Assembly: GCA_964482395.1 (NCBI GenBank)
Contig: CAYZXK010000228.1
Span: 1 to 45,587 of the forward strand
DNA length: 45,587 bases
Direction: 5' to 3'
Source: CAYZXK01 sp964482395
GTDB lineage: Bacteria > Planctomycetota > Phycisphaerae > UBA1845 > Fen-1342
A program made the position numbers and the translations under genes. This document shows, piece after piece, positions 9,247 to 16,507 of the stretch (position 1 is the first letter of the stretch; each line of letters starts with the position of its first letter). The notes beneath the pieces were generated by a model. The model was given only the letters and a program-made list of their open reading frames with translations. It was not told the origin of the DNA and made no database searches.

Positions 9247-10104
9247 ATGCGCGCTTGGGCGGCGCCGATTTACGCGATTCTGCTGGCAGGAAGCCTGGTC
9301 ATGCTCTTCCCGCTCTGGTGGATGCTCTGCGTCAGCCTCTCCACGCCGGCCCAGGCCAGTGCGGCAGCCACCACCGTCAGCCAATTCAACTGGTGGCCGC
9401 AGATCGGGAACTGGCGCAACTACCTGGAAGCCCTGGAGAACATGGGGAGCCGCCCGTGGTACGGCTTTTTGGACGCGCTGGCCAACACGGTCGTGATCAG
9501 CGTGCTGAGCGTGGCGGGGCAGGTTCTCTCGTGCAGCCTGGTCGGCTACGCCTTCGCCCGCCTGCGTTTTCGCGGCAACCGGAGCCTCTTCATTGTAATG
9601 ATTGCCACCATGATGCTGCCCGCCCAGGTCACGATGATCCCCCTGTTCATCCTCTTTCGCTGGCTGGGCTGGATCGACACCTTTCTGCCGCTGGTGGTGC
9701 CGATGTTCTTCGGAACGCCGTTCTACATCTTCATGTTCCGCCAATTCTTCGCCCAGATTCCGGAGTCGCTGGTGGAGGCGGCCCGGATCGACGGCTGCGG
9801 CCACCTCGGCGTCTGGTGGCGGATCATGCTGCCCATGTGCCGACCGGTCATCGCCATCACCGCTATCTTCGTGTTCATCTTCGCTTGGAATGATTTCCTG
9901 GGCCCCTTGATCTACCTGCACAGCGAAGACCAGATGACCTTGGCGGTGGCCCTCAACTCCTTCAAGAACCAGTACGGCGACTTCCGCGACGCGCACTGGC
10001 TCATGGCGGCCAGCATTGTCACCATGCTGCCGTGCATAGTGTTATTCTTTGCCGCCCAGAAGCAGTTCGTCGGCGGCCTGCAACTGGGAGCTGTCAAGGG
10101 TTGA
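9247..10104 (+). CDS. Sugar ABC importer permease, MalG/UgpE type
   Basis: This 285-residue integral membrane protein is the second permease of the importer encoded just upstream (4-base gap). About six hydrophobic segments are visible, beginning with AAPIYAILLAGSLVMLFPLW. The conserved EAA loop, EAARIDGCGHLGVWWRIMLP, lies at about 177-196, and the C-terminal AQKQFVGGLQLGAVKG is the usual MalG-family ending. It should pair with the permease half of the fusion protein and with an ATPase supplied from elsewhere in the genome, as happens when one shared MsmK-like ATPase serves several sugar importers. Length is normal for the family. Confidence 0.93.
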   Translation: MRAWAAPIYAILLAGSLVMLFPLWWMLCVSLSTPAQASAAATTVSQFNWWPQIGNWRNYLEALENMGSRPWYGFLDALANTVVISVLSVAGQVLSCSLVGYAFARLRFRGNRSLFIVMIATMMLPAQVTMIPLFILFRWLGWIDTFLPLVVPMFFGTPFYIFMFRQFFAQIPESLVEAARIDGCGHLGVWWRIMLPMCRPVIAITAIFVFIFAWNDFLGPLIYLHSEDQMTLAVALNSFKNQYGDFRDAHWLMAASIVTMLPCIVLFFAAQKQFVGGLQLGAVKG

Positions 10105-10227
10105 CAAGCGCCCGAGCGAATGCTGGATGGGCGGACACCAGTAAGAGACACTCGTCAGAATGTGCGGCGCCGGCCGGCGCGCCCGCCCCCCGGCGCTCCC
10201 GGACGTGCTCGGCTCTTTGGCCGGGGG

Positions 10228-10233
10228 TACAAT
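10228..10233 (+). promoter_or_regulatory. Possible -10 element before the SagB-like gene
   Basis: TACAAT lies about 48 bases before the ATG at 10282, in a 177-base gap that otherwise holds only GC-rich inverted repeats. No recognisable -35 hexamer is found at the right distance, so this is weak. Confidence 0.25.
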
Positions 10234-10281
10234 GATGGGGTGCGTTGGTGGGGGCCGGTGTGAAAGGACTGGGTCACAGCC

Positions 10282-10962
10282 ATGTTAGCGGGTGTCTTTG
10301 CACGGTCGGCGCTGTTCTTGGTTACTGCCTTTCCTCTGGTGGCGCAGCAACCGGGAGAAACCCGGCCGGCAGCGGCCGGTTCGGTGGCCCTGCCGCCGTT
10401 GCAGACCGTCGGCGGAATGCCGCTGGTCCAGGCGATCTTTCAGCGGCAGTCGGTCCGGCGGTTCTTGGACCGACAACTGGAGCCCGAGCAGATCGGTCAG
10501 CTCTGCTGGGCGGCCCAGGGCATCACCGATCCTGGGCGCGGTCGCCGGACGGCTCCCTCGGCCGGGGCGCTCTATCCTCTGGAGCTATACGTCGTATCCG
10601 CCAGCGGGGTCGAGCATTATCTCCCGGCCCAGCACGCCTTGGAACGCCACCTGACCGGCGACCTGCGCCGGAAACTTTCGCAGTCGGCGTTGTCGCAGGA
10701 AAGCGTGGCCGATTCGCCGGTGTGCTTCGTGATCGCGGCGGTCGTCGAACGCTCCGCAGTCAAGTATGGCGAGCGCGCCGAGCGGTATTGTTTCCTGGAG
10801 GCCGGGCACGTGGCCCAGAACATTCTGCTTCAGGCTACGGCGCTGGGGCTGGACGGCGTGCCGGTCGGGGCTTTTGAAGACCATCAAGTCGCGGCAGTGC
10901 TGAAGTTGCCGGCCGGCCAGCGGGTGCTTTACCTGGTGCCGGTCGGCTACGCGGCACCTTAG
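10282..10962 (+). CDS. SagB-type FMN-dependent oxidoreductase (nitroreductase fold) with signal peptide
   Basis: The 226-residue protein belongs to the SagB/ThcOx branch of the nitroreductase fold. Diagnostic blocks are RQSVRRFLDRQLEPEQIG, LCWAAQGIT, TAPSAGALYPLELYVV and EAGHVAQNILLQATALGLDG. Well-studied members oxidise azolines to azoles during peptide maturation, but many stand-alone members have no known substrate. Here there is no cyclodehydratase or precursor peptide nearby, so an azole role cannot be supported. The first 25 residues (LAGVFARSALFLVTAFPLVA) look like a signal peptide, which would place an FMN enzyme outside the cytoplasm. Only a weak Shine-Dalgarno sequence precedes the ATG. 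It is convergent with cbiO. Confidence 0.85.
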   Translation: MLAGVFARSALFLVTAFPLVAQQPGETRPAAAGSVALPPLQTVGGMPLVQAIFQRQSVRRFLDRQLEPEQIGQLCWAAQGITDPGRGRRTAPSAGALYPLELYVVSASGVEHYLPAQHALERHLTGDLRRKLSQSALSQESVADSPVCFVIAAVVERSAVKYGERAERYCFLEAGHVAQNILLQATALGLDGVPVGAFEDHQVAAVLKLPAGQRVLYLVPVGYAAP

Positions 10963-10989
10963 GGCCGACCAGTCTTCAGCGCGGGACTG

Positions 10990-11009
10990 CGGCGGGCGGT
11001 GTCCCGCCG
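10990..11009. terminator. GC-rich hairpin between convergent genes
   Basis: CGGCGGG (10990-10996) and CCCGCCG (11003-11009) form a 7-bp stem with a 6-base loop, 28 bases after the SagB-like stop. There is no T-run, so its action as an intrinsic terminator is uncertain. Confidence 0.4.
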
Positions 11010-11064
11010 GCTACCGGCCGAGCGGCCACTAGCTAGCGAGCCGGGATCGGGGCGTGTGGTCGTG

Positions 11065-11098
11065 CAGCACTCATCTGGCGGCTTGCTGCCGCCTGCTG
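11065..11098. terminator. Two-step hairpin, possible bidirectional terminator
   Basis: An inner perfect stem, GGCGGC (11077-11082) with GCCGCC (11088-11093) around TTGCT, is continued by an outer stem CAGCA (11065-11069) with TGCTG (11094-11098), leaving a 7-base bulge on one side. It lies between the ends of the convergent SagB-like and cbiO genes and could stop transcription from both sides. Confidence 0.45.
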
Positions 11099-11163
11099 AG
11101 CGGTGGCGGCACCATCATGGCCGGCCGGCCAGGTAGTCCGGTATTGCCAGCGGCGCTTGGGGC

Positions 11164-11964
11164 TCAGCGCATCTGGGCCGGCGTGGCCGGCTGGACGCCC
11201 TGTAAGCGCAGCGGCAGCTCCAGGCCGTTGGCCTCCAGGAGCTTCCGGTCCGATAACAGCTCCCGGGTCGGGCCGTCGGCGTGCACCTGGCCGTGGCACA
11301 GCAGCACCGTGCGGTCGCATAGGTCCCAGGCCAAATCCAGATCGTGCGTGGCCACGATCTGGGTCTTGTTCAGCTTGCCGAGCAGCTCGATGAGCATTCG
11401 CCGATTGCGCGGGTCCAGCCATGCGCTGGGCTCATCGAGCACCAGGATTTCGGGCTGGTAGCTCAGCACGGTCGCGAGGGCCACCAGCCGTTTTTCGCCG
11501 GCTGAGAGCCGTTGGGGCACTCGCTGCTCGAACCCCGGCAGCCCGACTGCCGCCAGAGCCTGTCGTACGGCGGCGCCGATGGCCTCCGGCGGCAGGCCCA
11601 GATGGAGCGGGCCGAACCCGACATCTTCAAGCACCGTGGGGCAGAAGAGCTGGTCATCCGGGTCCTGGAATACGTACCCGATTTGCCGGCGCACCGCCGC
11701 ATGGTTGCCCGCCGAAACCTCCAGTCCGCAGATCCATACGCGGCCGCCGGTCGCCTTGAGCAGGCCATTCAGATGGAGCAGGAGCGTGGTCTTGCCAGCC
11801 CCATTGGGGCCGACCAGCGCCAGCCGTTGGCCGGTGGGCACTTCCAGGTCGACGCCGCGGAGGGCTTCGATGCCGTTCGGGTACCGATGAACGAGCCGCT
11901 CCAGCCGCACGGCCGGCGGAAAGCGAGTCGGACCCGGCGGGGAGCGGTCAACGCCCGCGGTCAT
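11164..11964 (-). CDS. cbiO: ECF-type nickel/cobalt transporter ATPase
   Basis: This 266-residue ATPase should energise the metal importer formed with CbiM and CbiQ. Visible motifs are Walker A GPNGAGKTT (about 51-59), the Q-loop region YVFQDPDDQLF, the signature RLSAGEKRLVALA (LSAGE instead of LSGGQ), Walker B EILVLDEPSAWLD and the switch histidine in VATHDLDLAWDL. The frame stays open far upstream, but the start is the ATG at 11964, because cbiQ ends with a TGA overlapping it (ATGA). That junction implies translational coupling. Specificity is probably nickel, judging from the adjacent nikR. It is the last gene of the minus-strand cbiM-cbiQ-cbiO operon. Confidence 0.93.
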   Translation of the reverse strand: MTAGVDRSPPGPTRFPPAVRLERLVHRYPNGIEALRGVDLEVPTGQRLALVGPNGAGKTTLLLHLNGLLKATGGRVWICGLEVSAGNHAAVRRQIGYVFQDPDDQLFCPTVLEDVGFGPLHLGLPPEAIGAAVRQALAAVGLPGFEQRVPQRLSAGEKRLVALATVLSYQPEILVLDEPSAWLDPRNRRMLIELLGKLNKTQIVATHDLDLAWDLCDRTVLLCHGQVHADGPTRELLSDRKLLEANGLELPLRLQGVQPATPAQMR

Positions 11965-12716
11965 GGTAGCCACCGTAGTCCGATGATAACCGCGATGAAG
12001 GTCACACCCACCAGAATCTGGGCTGGTTGGAACCGATCCCGCGGCAGAAGGAGCGAGCGGCCCTGATAGCCGCGCGCGGCCATCGCATCGGAGACGCGGA
12101 GGGCCCGGTCGTGGGCTCGGAGAAAGAATGCCCCCAGCAGGTTGGCGGCGGAACGGAATCCCACGCCGGCCGCAGTCCCGACGGTCCGGGCAGCCCGGGC
12201 ATCCCACAGCCGGTGAAGTTCCGGCCGCAGCACGTACAGGTAACGCAGCATGAACGCGATCGCACCGGCCAGCACTGCGGGCAGGCCCAGCCCGCGCATG
12301 GCGGCGATCAGTTGGGCCTCCGGCGTTGTCGCCCATAGCAAACAGACCATCGCCAGGCACAGCACGGCGCGCACTCCGACCCGTTGGGCCGATTCCAGGC
12401 CCTGCTCGGTGATCTGCAACGGCCCCATCTGCCAGACTACCTGGCCGCGGCTGAAGAAGGGCAGCAGGCCGACCAGCAGCAGGATCAGGGGCAACGCGGC
12501 CGCCAAGCGCCTAAGAAACTTGCCCACTTCCGCATGGCCGAGCACCACCAGGATCAGCAGCATCGCACCATAGGCGGTGAGGACACGGGTATGACGGGTC
12601 GGGAGGCTGACGACCGACACCGCCCACACCAGGGCGCAGACGATCTTGATCCGCGGGTCGAGCCGCTGGAGCAGGGTCAGGGGCGGCTCGACACAAGTCA
12701 GGATTTTCTCATGCAC
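11961..12716 (-). CDS. cbiQ: ECF-type nickel/cobalt transporter T component
   Basis: The 251-residue membrane protein is the scaffold that couples the ATPase to the substrate-binding CbiM unit. It begins with the family-type N-terminus (LQRLDPRIKIVCALVWAV), carries several hydrophobic helices, and has the coupling-helix motif AMAARGYQGR near residue 215. Translation starts at a GTG (12716); an ATG at 12712 is in another frame. The gene overlaps the end of cbiM by 19 bases and the start of cbiO by 4, so the three genes are clearly one operon. Confidence 0.92.
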   Translation of the reverse strand: MHEKILTCVEPPLTLLQRLDPRIKIVCALVWAVSVVSLPTRHTRVLTAYGAMLLILVVLGHAEVGKFLRRLAAALPLILLLVGLLPFFSRGQVVWQMGPLQITEQGLESAQRVGVRAVLCLAMVCLLWATTPEAQLIAAMRGLGLPAVLAGAIAFMLRYLYVLRPELHRLWDARAARTVGTAAGVGFRSAANLLGAFFLRAHDRALRVSDAMAARGYQGRSLLLPRDRFQPAQILVGVTFIAVIIGLRWLP

Positions 12717-14032
12717 TCCTCCGCTCCCTTACGGTCTGCGGCCGGGCCGGTGAAGTCCGTATCGGTCGGCATTCCGGGCAGCGGGCGCATGAGGAGTCGG
12801 CCGGCTCCCAGCGCTGCCAGAAACATTACCGTGGTCCCGATGCCCCCGGCCAGGCTGGTGCTGATCAGGCCCGACACTCCGGGCAGGGTGTAATCCGGCA
12901 GCAGTGCCACGACTGGCGCGGTCGCACCGGCCCGGGGAGCGGGGCTCGCTTGCACGGTCAGCGGGATGTCCTGCCCGCCTCGCTGCACTACGACTTGCAG
13001 CCACTGGCCAGGTGTCAGGTCGCATTGGCCGTCTGCGACGTCGATATGCAAGGCTGCGGCCGCGCTGGTCAGATCGCTGATCGGGCGGGAGTCGATGCTC
13101 CGTAGGATATCGCCGGGCATCAGCGGGCCGGCCTGCCGGTCGTAGCAGTGAGCGGCGACCACCCGGCCATCGGCCATGCTCAAGCGGACGCCGAGCGGGT
13201 AAGCCGGCAGCGTGACGAGCGAGCCGCCTTCAGCGGCCTGAGGCTCCTCGCGGAGGAATCCCTGTTGCTGCCCCACGAATTCCAGGCCATCGGGGTGGTC
13301 CCACCAGTGCGGCAGAAGTGAAAGACCGGTGGCGATCACCAGCGATCCAAGCAGACCGAGTCCGACTACGAGTCGGCCGGGGGCCGGTTGGGCCTGGCTG
13401 GTCGGTTGCCCGTACAGGAGGTCCGGCCGGGTCTTGATGACGAAGGCCACCACTCCGGCGGTGATAAGCGCTTCACCCACCCCGATGACCATATGGGTGA
13501 GCACCATGGCCGGCAGTGCCCGGTTCAGGCTGGCGGTTCCGGAGACGGCCAACTGAAGGCTGGCGAAGACGCTACCCAGCGGCAGGGAAACCCAGGCCGC
13601 GAAGAAGCTGGCGGCGACTACCCGGGCCGGCGCCTGTAGCGACCGACCGACCAGCAGCCGGTAGATGTAGTATGCCAGGCAGGTGCCGACCACGCCCATG
13701 TTGAAGATGTTGGGGCCCAGGACGGTGATTCCGCCGTCGCCCAGCAGGGCCTGAAAGATGATTACCGAGGCCATGACCACTGTTCCGGCCCATGGTCCCA
13801 CCAGAATCGCGGTCAGGGTGCCGCCCAGCAGGTGGCCGGTGGTGCCCGAGCTGATCGGGAAATTGACCATCTGGCCGGCAAAAACGAAGGCCGCCAGAAT
13901 CCCCATCATGGGCACCAGGCGGTGATCCGGGCGGCGCGACAGCCCGGCACAGGCGACTGCCAGCAGAACCGCGACCACCAGCCCGAAAAGCACGTTGATC
14001 GGCAGACTGAACAGGCCGTCCGGGGCATGCAT
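12698..14032 (-). CDS. cbiM: CbiM/NikM-type metal-binding membrane component fused to a PDGLE domain containing a PDZ-like insert
   Basis: CbiM proteins bind the Ni(II) or Co(II) ion through their extreme N-terminus, so the start must be the ATG at 14032, giving M-H-A-P-D-G. The frame is open further upstream, but longer starts would bury this motif. Residues 1-220 are the seven-helix CbiM core (FAGQMVNFPISSGTTGHLLG). A hydrophobic segment and HPDGLEFV (about 245-252) mark the start of a PDGLE (CbiN/NikN-like) domain. The matching last helix, GLISTSLAGGIGTTVMFLAA, comes only at about 388-407. Between them lie about 100 residues resembling a PDZ domain (MPGDILRSIDSRPISDL), which should face outside. 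The 444-residue length is well above a plain CbiM. It is first in the operon, and NikR suggests nickel as the substrate. Confidence 0.88.
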   Translation of the reverse strand: MHAPDGLFSLPINVLFGLVVAVLLAVACAGLSRRPDHRLVPMMGILAAFVFAGQMVNFPISSGTTGHLLGGTLTAILVGPWAGTVVMASVIIFQALLGDGGITVLGPNIFNMGVVGTCLAYYIYRLLVGRSLQAPARVVAASFFAAWVSLPLGSVFASLQLAVSGTASLNRALPAMVLTHMVIGVGEALITAGVVAFVIKTRPDLLYGQPTSQAQPAPGRLVVGLGLLGSLVIATGLSLLPHWWDHPDGLEFVGQQQGFLREEPQAAEGGSLVTLPAYPLGVRLSMADGRVVAAHCYDRQAGPLMPGDILRSIDSRPISDLTSAAAALHIDVADGQCDLTPGQWLQVVVQRGGQDIPLTVQASPAPRAGATAPVVALLPDYTLPGVSGLISTSLAGGIGTTVMFLAALGAGRLLMRPLPGMPTDTDFTGPAADRKGAEECMRKS

Positions 14033-14087
14033 GCCGAGCAGCGCTGGACCCACGGCGTGACTCCGCTTGTGGCCGGATGGGATTGCG

Positions 14088-14114
14088 GTAATACTAATGC
14101 AAGAATCGTAATAC
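14088..14114. promoter_or_regulatory. Predicted NikR operator
   Basis: GTAATAC occurs at 14088-14094 and again at 14108-14114 with a 13-base spacer. NikR sites described by comparative genomics in several bacterial groups have the form GTGTTAC-N13/14-GTAACAC. The second half-site here fits with one change, the first with two (one relative to a GTATTAC variant), and the spacing is exact. It lies between divergent cbiM and nikR and overlaps the -10 region assigned to cbiM, as expected for a nickel-dependent repressor site. Confidence 0.65.
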
Positions 14115-14134
14115 CGGATCGGCTGAAACGTCAA
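14105..14134 (-). promoter_or_regulatory. Predicted cbiM promoter
   Basis: On the minus strand TTGACG (14134-14129) and TACGAT (14110-14105) are separated by 18 bases. The start site would be near 14098, inside the predicted NikR operator, so NikR binding would block initiation. The -10 match is only four of six. Confidence 0.45.
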
Positions 14135-14378
14135 GGGCCGGTGCGGCCGTCGGAAAGTCGCGCAGCCTCTGCGCGGCCCCAGCCGACCGGGGCGTGCACT
14201 TGGTTTCCGGCGGCGCGAAACGACCACGGCGGTGGTCGACGGCGGACCAGAAGCCGAGGGCCGGGTGGCGTGGGGCGCGCAGCGCAAGGGAATGTTGTGG
14301 ACTTCGGCTCTCACCGGTGCCGCGGGTCCGGCTCAGGGCTGCCGGCCGGTGCGGCGTGCCCCAGTCGACGCGGGCGTC
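14135..14378. other. Long nikR upstream region with no recognised gene
   Basis: Together with the operator this makes a 361-base gap between cbiM and nikR. The frame of nikR is open through most of it, but the protein family begins at the ATG at 14394. I see no riboswitch consensus and no convincing nikR promoter. Several GC-rich inverted repeats are present but unremarkable for this composition. Confidence 0.4.
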
Positions 14379-14393
14379 AAGGAGAAACTGTCC

Positions 14394-14813
14394 ATGTCGG
14401 ACCTGGTGCGGATCAGCATTTCGCTGGAGGCGGACCTCGCACGTCGCCTGGCCGCTCTCATCCGCGGCAGCCGGTACGCCAATCGCTCCCAGTTCGTGCG
14501 CGATCTGATACGACGGCAGATTGTGGACCGGCAGTGGGCCGGGCGACGTCGACCGGCAGTCGGCACCATCACCCTGGTGTACGACCACCACGCACGTGAG
14601 CTGCTCGACCGGCTGATCGACGTGCAGCATCGACATGCGGCCCAAATCCTCGCCTCGACCCACGTGCATCTGTCTGGCAAGCTGTGTGCCGAGATGATCA
14701 TGGTCCACGCCAGGCCGGATCGGATCCGAAAACTGGCCGACGAGCTGCGACAGCTCCGGGGAGTGCTTCACACAACGTTGGGTATGGCCGGCGCGAGCGG
14801 AGTCAGACACTGA
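14394..14813 (+). CDS. nikR: Nickel-responsive transcriptional regulator NikR
   Basis: The 139-residue protein has an N-terminal ribbon-helix-helix DNA-binding domain (LVRISISLEADLARRLAALI, then RSQFVRDLIRR) and a C-terminal ACT-like nickel-sensing domain. The four ligands that bind high-affinity nickel in E. coli NikR (His76, His87, His89, Cys95) are matched with identical spacing at His79, His90, His92 and Cys98 (QHRH and HVHLSGKLC). It should repress the divergent cbiM-Q-O genes when nickel is plentiful; a fitting operator lies at 14088-14114. The start is set by AAGGAG at 14379-14384, 9 bases upstream of the ATG, and by the normal family length. Confidence 0.95.
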   Translation: MSDLVRISISLEADLARRLAALIRGSRYANRSQFVRDLIRRQIVDRQWAGRRRPAVGTITLVYDHHARELLDRLIDVQHRHAAQILASTHVHLSGKLCAEMIMVHARPDRIRKLADELRQLRGVLHTTLGMAGASGVRH

Positions 14814-14912
14814 ATCAAGGGCGCGGTCATGGGCCTGCCGATCCCGGTCTAATTGCCCGCCGACCCGGCCGGGCGGGCCCGGGCCTGGGTCGGAGGCGTT
14901 TGAGGAGATCCC

Positions 14913-16355
14913 ATGCGACACCTGATTGTATCCATCATTGGCGGCCTGGCGATGTCGGTTGCGGCGGCGTCGGACCGACCCACTGCCGCCCCGCTGGTCA
15001 TCGACACGGATATGGGCCTGGACGATGCCGTCACCGTCGCCTTGGCCTTGCAGAATCCGCGTGCGGAGCTGCTCGCGATCGTCGCCGGCAGCGGTGCCAG
15101 CCGGGGCGGCTCGGCGGTAGAGTACCTGGAACGACTGCTGGATCGATTCAACCGGCGTGACGTCCCATTGTACGCGGCCGCGGAACCGTCGCCCGCCGGT
15201 CCGCAGACCGGGGCGTTTCCCCTGGCCGAAGAAGCCCTCAGCCATGCCCTGCCCGAGCCGGTTGAGCCATTCCGCCGGCCCTTCACGCCCGCCGCGTACG
15301 GCCGACCCGGGACCAGGGCCACCGTGCTGGCACTCGGACCGCTGACCAACCTGGCCGAGGCGCTGCGTAGCCGGCCGGAAATCGTCCGGCACATCGCGCG
15401 GGTGGTCATCAGCGGCCCGCCCGAGCGGGAGGCGAACTGGAACGCCCGATTCGATCCGGACGCCTTCGCCGCCGTGACGGCCAGTGGAATCCCATTGGCT
15501 TTCGTGATCTCCGGCAGCGCAGGCGGAAAGCCGGCGGCGTGGAAGACCGGCGAGCTGACGCTGGGGCCGGGCACCTCAATCGCCGAAGACTTCATCCGAC
15601 GCCTGCTACAGCCGGCCGGGATTCGGGACCATTACACTGGCCGCCTGGGTACGTTCGGCGATGAACTGGTGTTCCTCCATTGGTCTGACCCGGCCGGGTT
15701 CGTCCCAACTGACCGGGAGAACGTATTCACGCCGCGCAGCCCCGAGTGCCTGCTTTCGCAGTTGACCAGCCTGCTGGACCAGGGGCGTCAAGCGCGTGGC
15801 CGAGTGGTCCTGGTCGACGGCCCTTTGCCGGATGAGATGCTCCGCGACGACCTTCGGGCTCGCAAGGGGGCGATCCTGGCCAAGAACGGCCCGGTCGAGT
15901 GGTTTGCTCAGCTTCTGCTCAGTGAGCTGCACCAGCATTTGGGGGTTTACTCGGTGATCGGCGTGAAAATGGGGCTGCGGGCCGCCGAACTGCTCAATGC
16001 TCCCCAGCACGCCACGAAAATCGTTTCGCGCGTCCCACCCCGGCCGCCACAGAGCTGCTTGAATGACGGCTTGATTGTCGCTACCGGATGCACACCCGGC
16101 CGCGGCCTGTTTTCCCATGTGCCCGACCCGGCGGGTCGGATCGCGGCCGACTTCGAGTACAACGGTCGAACCATCCGGCTGGAACTGAAAGCTGAGTACC
16201 GCGAGCGGATTCAGCGGGAGTTCCGGGCCCTCAGCGACGCGCACGAGCACGAAGAGGGCGATTATTGGGACGCCGTCGACAGGCTGGGGCTGGACATCTG
16301 GGAGAACTGGCATCGGCGAGACCTGTTCGAGGTGTCGCAGATCACGGCGCAGTGA
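14913..16355 (+). CDS. Secreted fusion of an inosine-uridine nucleoside hydrolase-like domain and an FmdE-family domain
   Basis: A signal peptide (about residues 1-20) leads into a nucleoside hydrolase-like domain. It has the calcium-binding aspartate cluster PLVIDTDMGLDDAV (Asp31, 33, 37, 38), with Met where DTDPG usually has Pro, and the LALGPLTNLAEAL block. From about residue 335 the sequence changes to an FmdE-like domain: HQHLGVYSVIGVKMGLRAAE, then NDGLIVATGCTPGRG, where FmdE has its metal-site histidines and cysteine. FmdE-type domains bind metal in characterised relatives, which is notable next to NikR and a nickel importer, but the function of the fusion is unknown. An AGGAG site precedes the ATG and the gene follows nikR by 99 bases, so it could be co-transcribed. 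Whether the hydrolase half is active is uncertain. Confidence 0.82.
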   Translation: MRHLIVSIIGGLAMSVAAASDRPTAAPLVIDTDMGLDDAVTVALALQNPRAELLAIVAGSGASRGGSAVEYLERLLDRFNRRDVPLYAAAEPSPAGPQTGAFPLAEEALSHALPEPVEPFRRPFTPAAYGRPGTRATVLALGPLTNLAEALRSRPEIVRHIARVVISGPPEREANWNARFDPDAFAAVTASGIPLAFVISGSAGGKPAAWKTGELTLGPGTSIAEDFIRRLLQPAGIRDHYTGRLGTFGDELVFLHWSDPAGFVPTDRENVFTPRSPECLLSQLTSLLDQGRQARGRVVLVDGPLPDEMLRDDLRARKGAILAKNGPVEWFAQLLLSELHQHLGVYSVIGVKMGLRAAELLNAPQHATKIVSRVPPRPPQSCLNDGLIVATGCTPGRGLFSHVPDPAGRIAADFEYNGRTIRLELKAEYRERIQREFRALSDAHEHEEGDYWDAVDRLGLDIWENWHRRDLFEVSQITAQ

Positions 16356-16427
16356 CCGGAACCTTCGAACTGCTCTTGCCCGCCGCGCCTGGCCGGCACG
16401 AGCGGGGTGGCGCGCCGAGTTCCCCGA

Positions 16428-16456
16428 TTGTCAATCCGGCCGTCGCGTGTCACAAT
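16428..16456 (+). promoter_or_regulatory. Predicted promoter of the MltA-like gene
   Basis: TTGTCA (16428-16433) and CACAAT (16451-16456) are 17 bases apart, five of six and four of six matches to consensus. Transcription would start near 16463, giving a leader of about 45 bases before the ATG at 16508. Confidence 0.5.
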
Positions 16457-16507
16457 CTGACGCCACATGGTTGCGTGAGCGGCACTTTGCGTAACGAGGA
16501 GCGTCAA

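Noticed and set aside
7059..9248. Very long open frame antisense to the importer fusion gene
   Set aside because: It is a high-GC shadow frame: its translation is rich in Gln, His, Arg and Pro without any recognisable domain, and it lies opposite a conserved importer. Similar shadows at 1009-2580 (-) and 5208-6845 (+) were rejected for the same reason.
11965..12360. Upstream extension of cbiO
   Set aside because: The frame is open, but it overlaps cbiQ, shows no ABC-ATPase similarity, and the ATGA junction at 11964-11961 gives a natural start.
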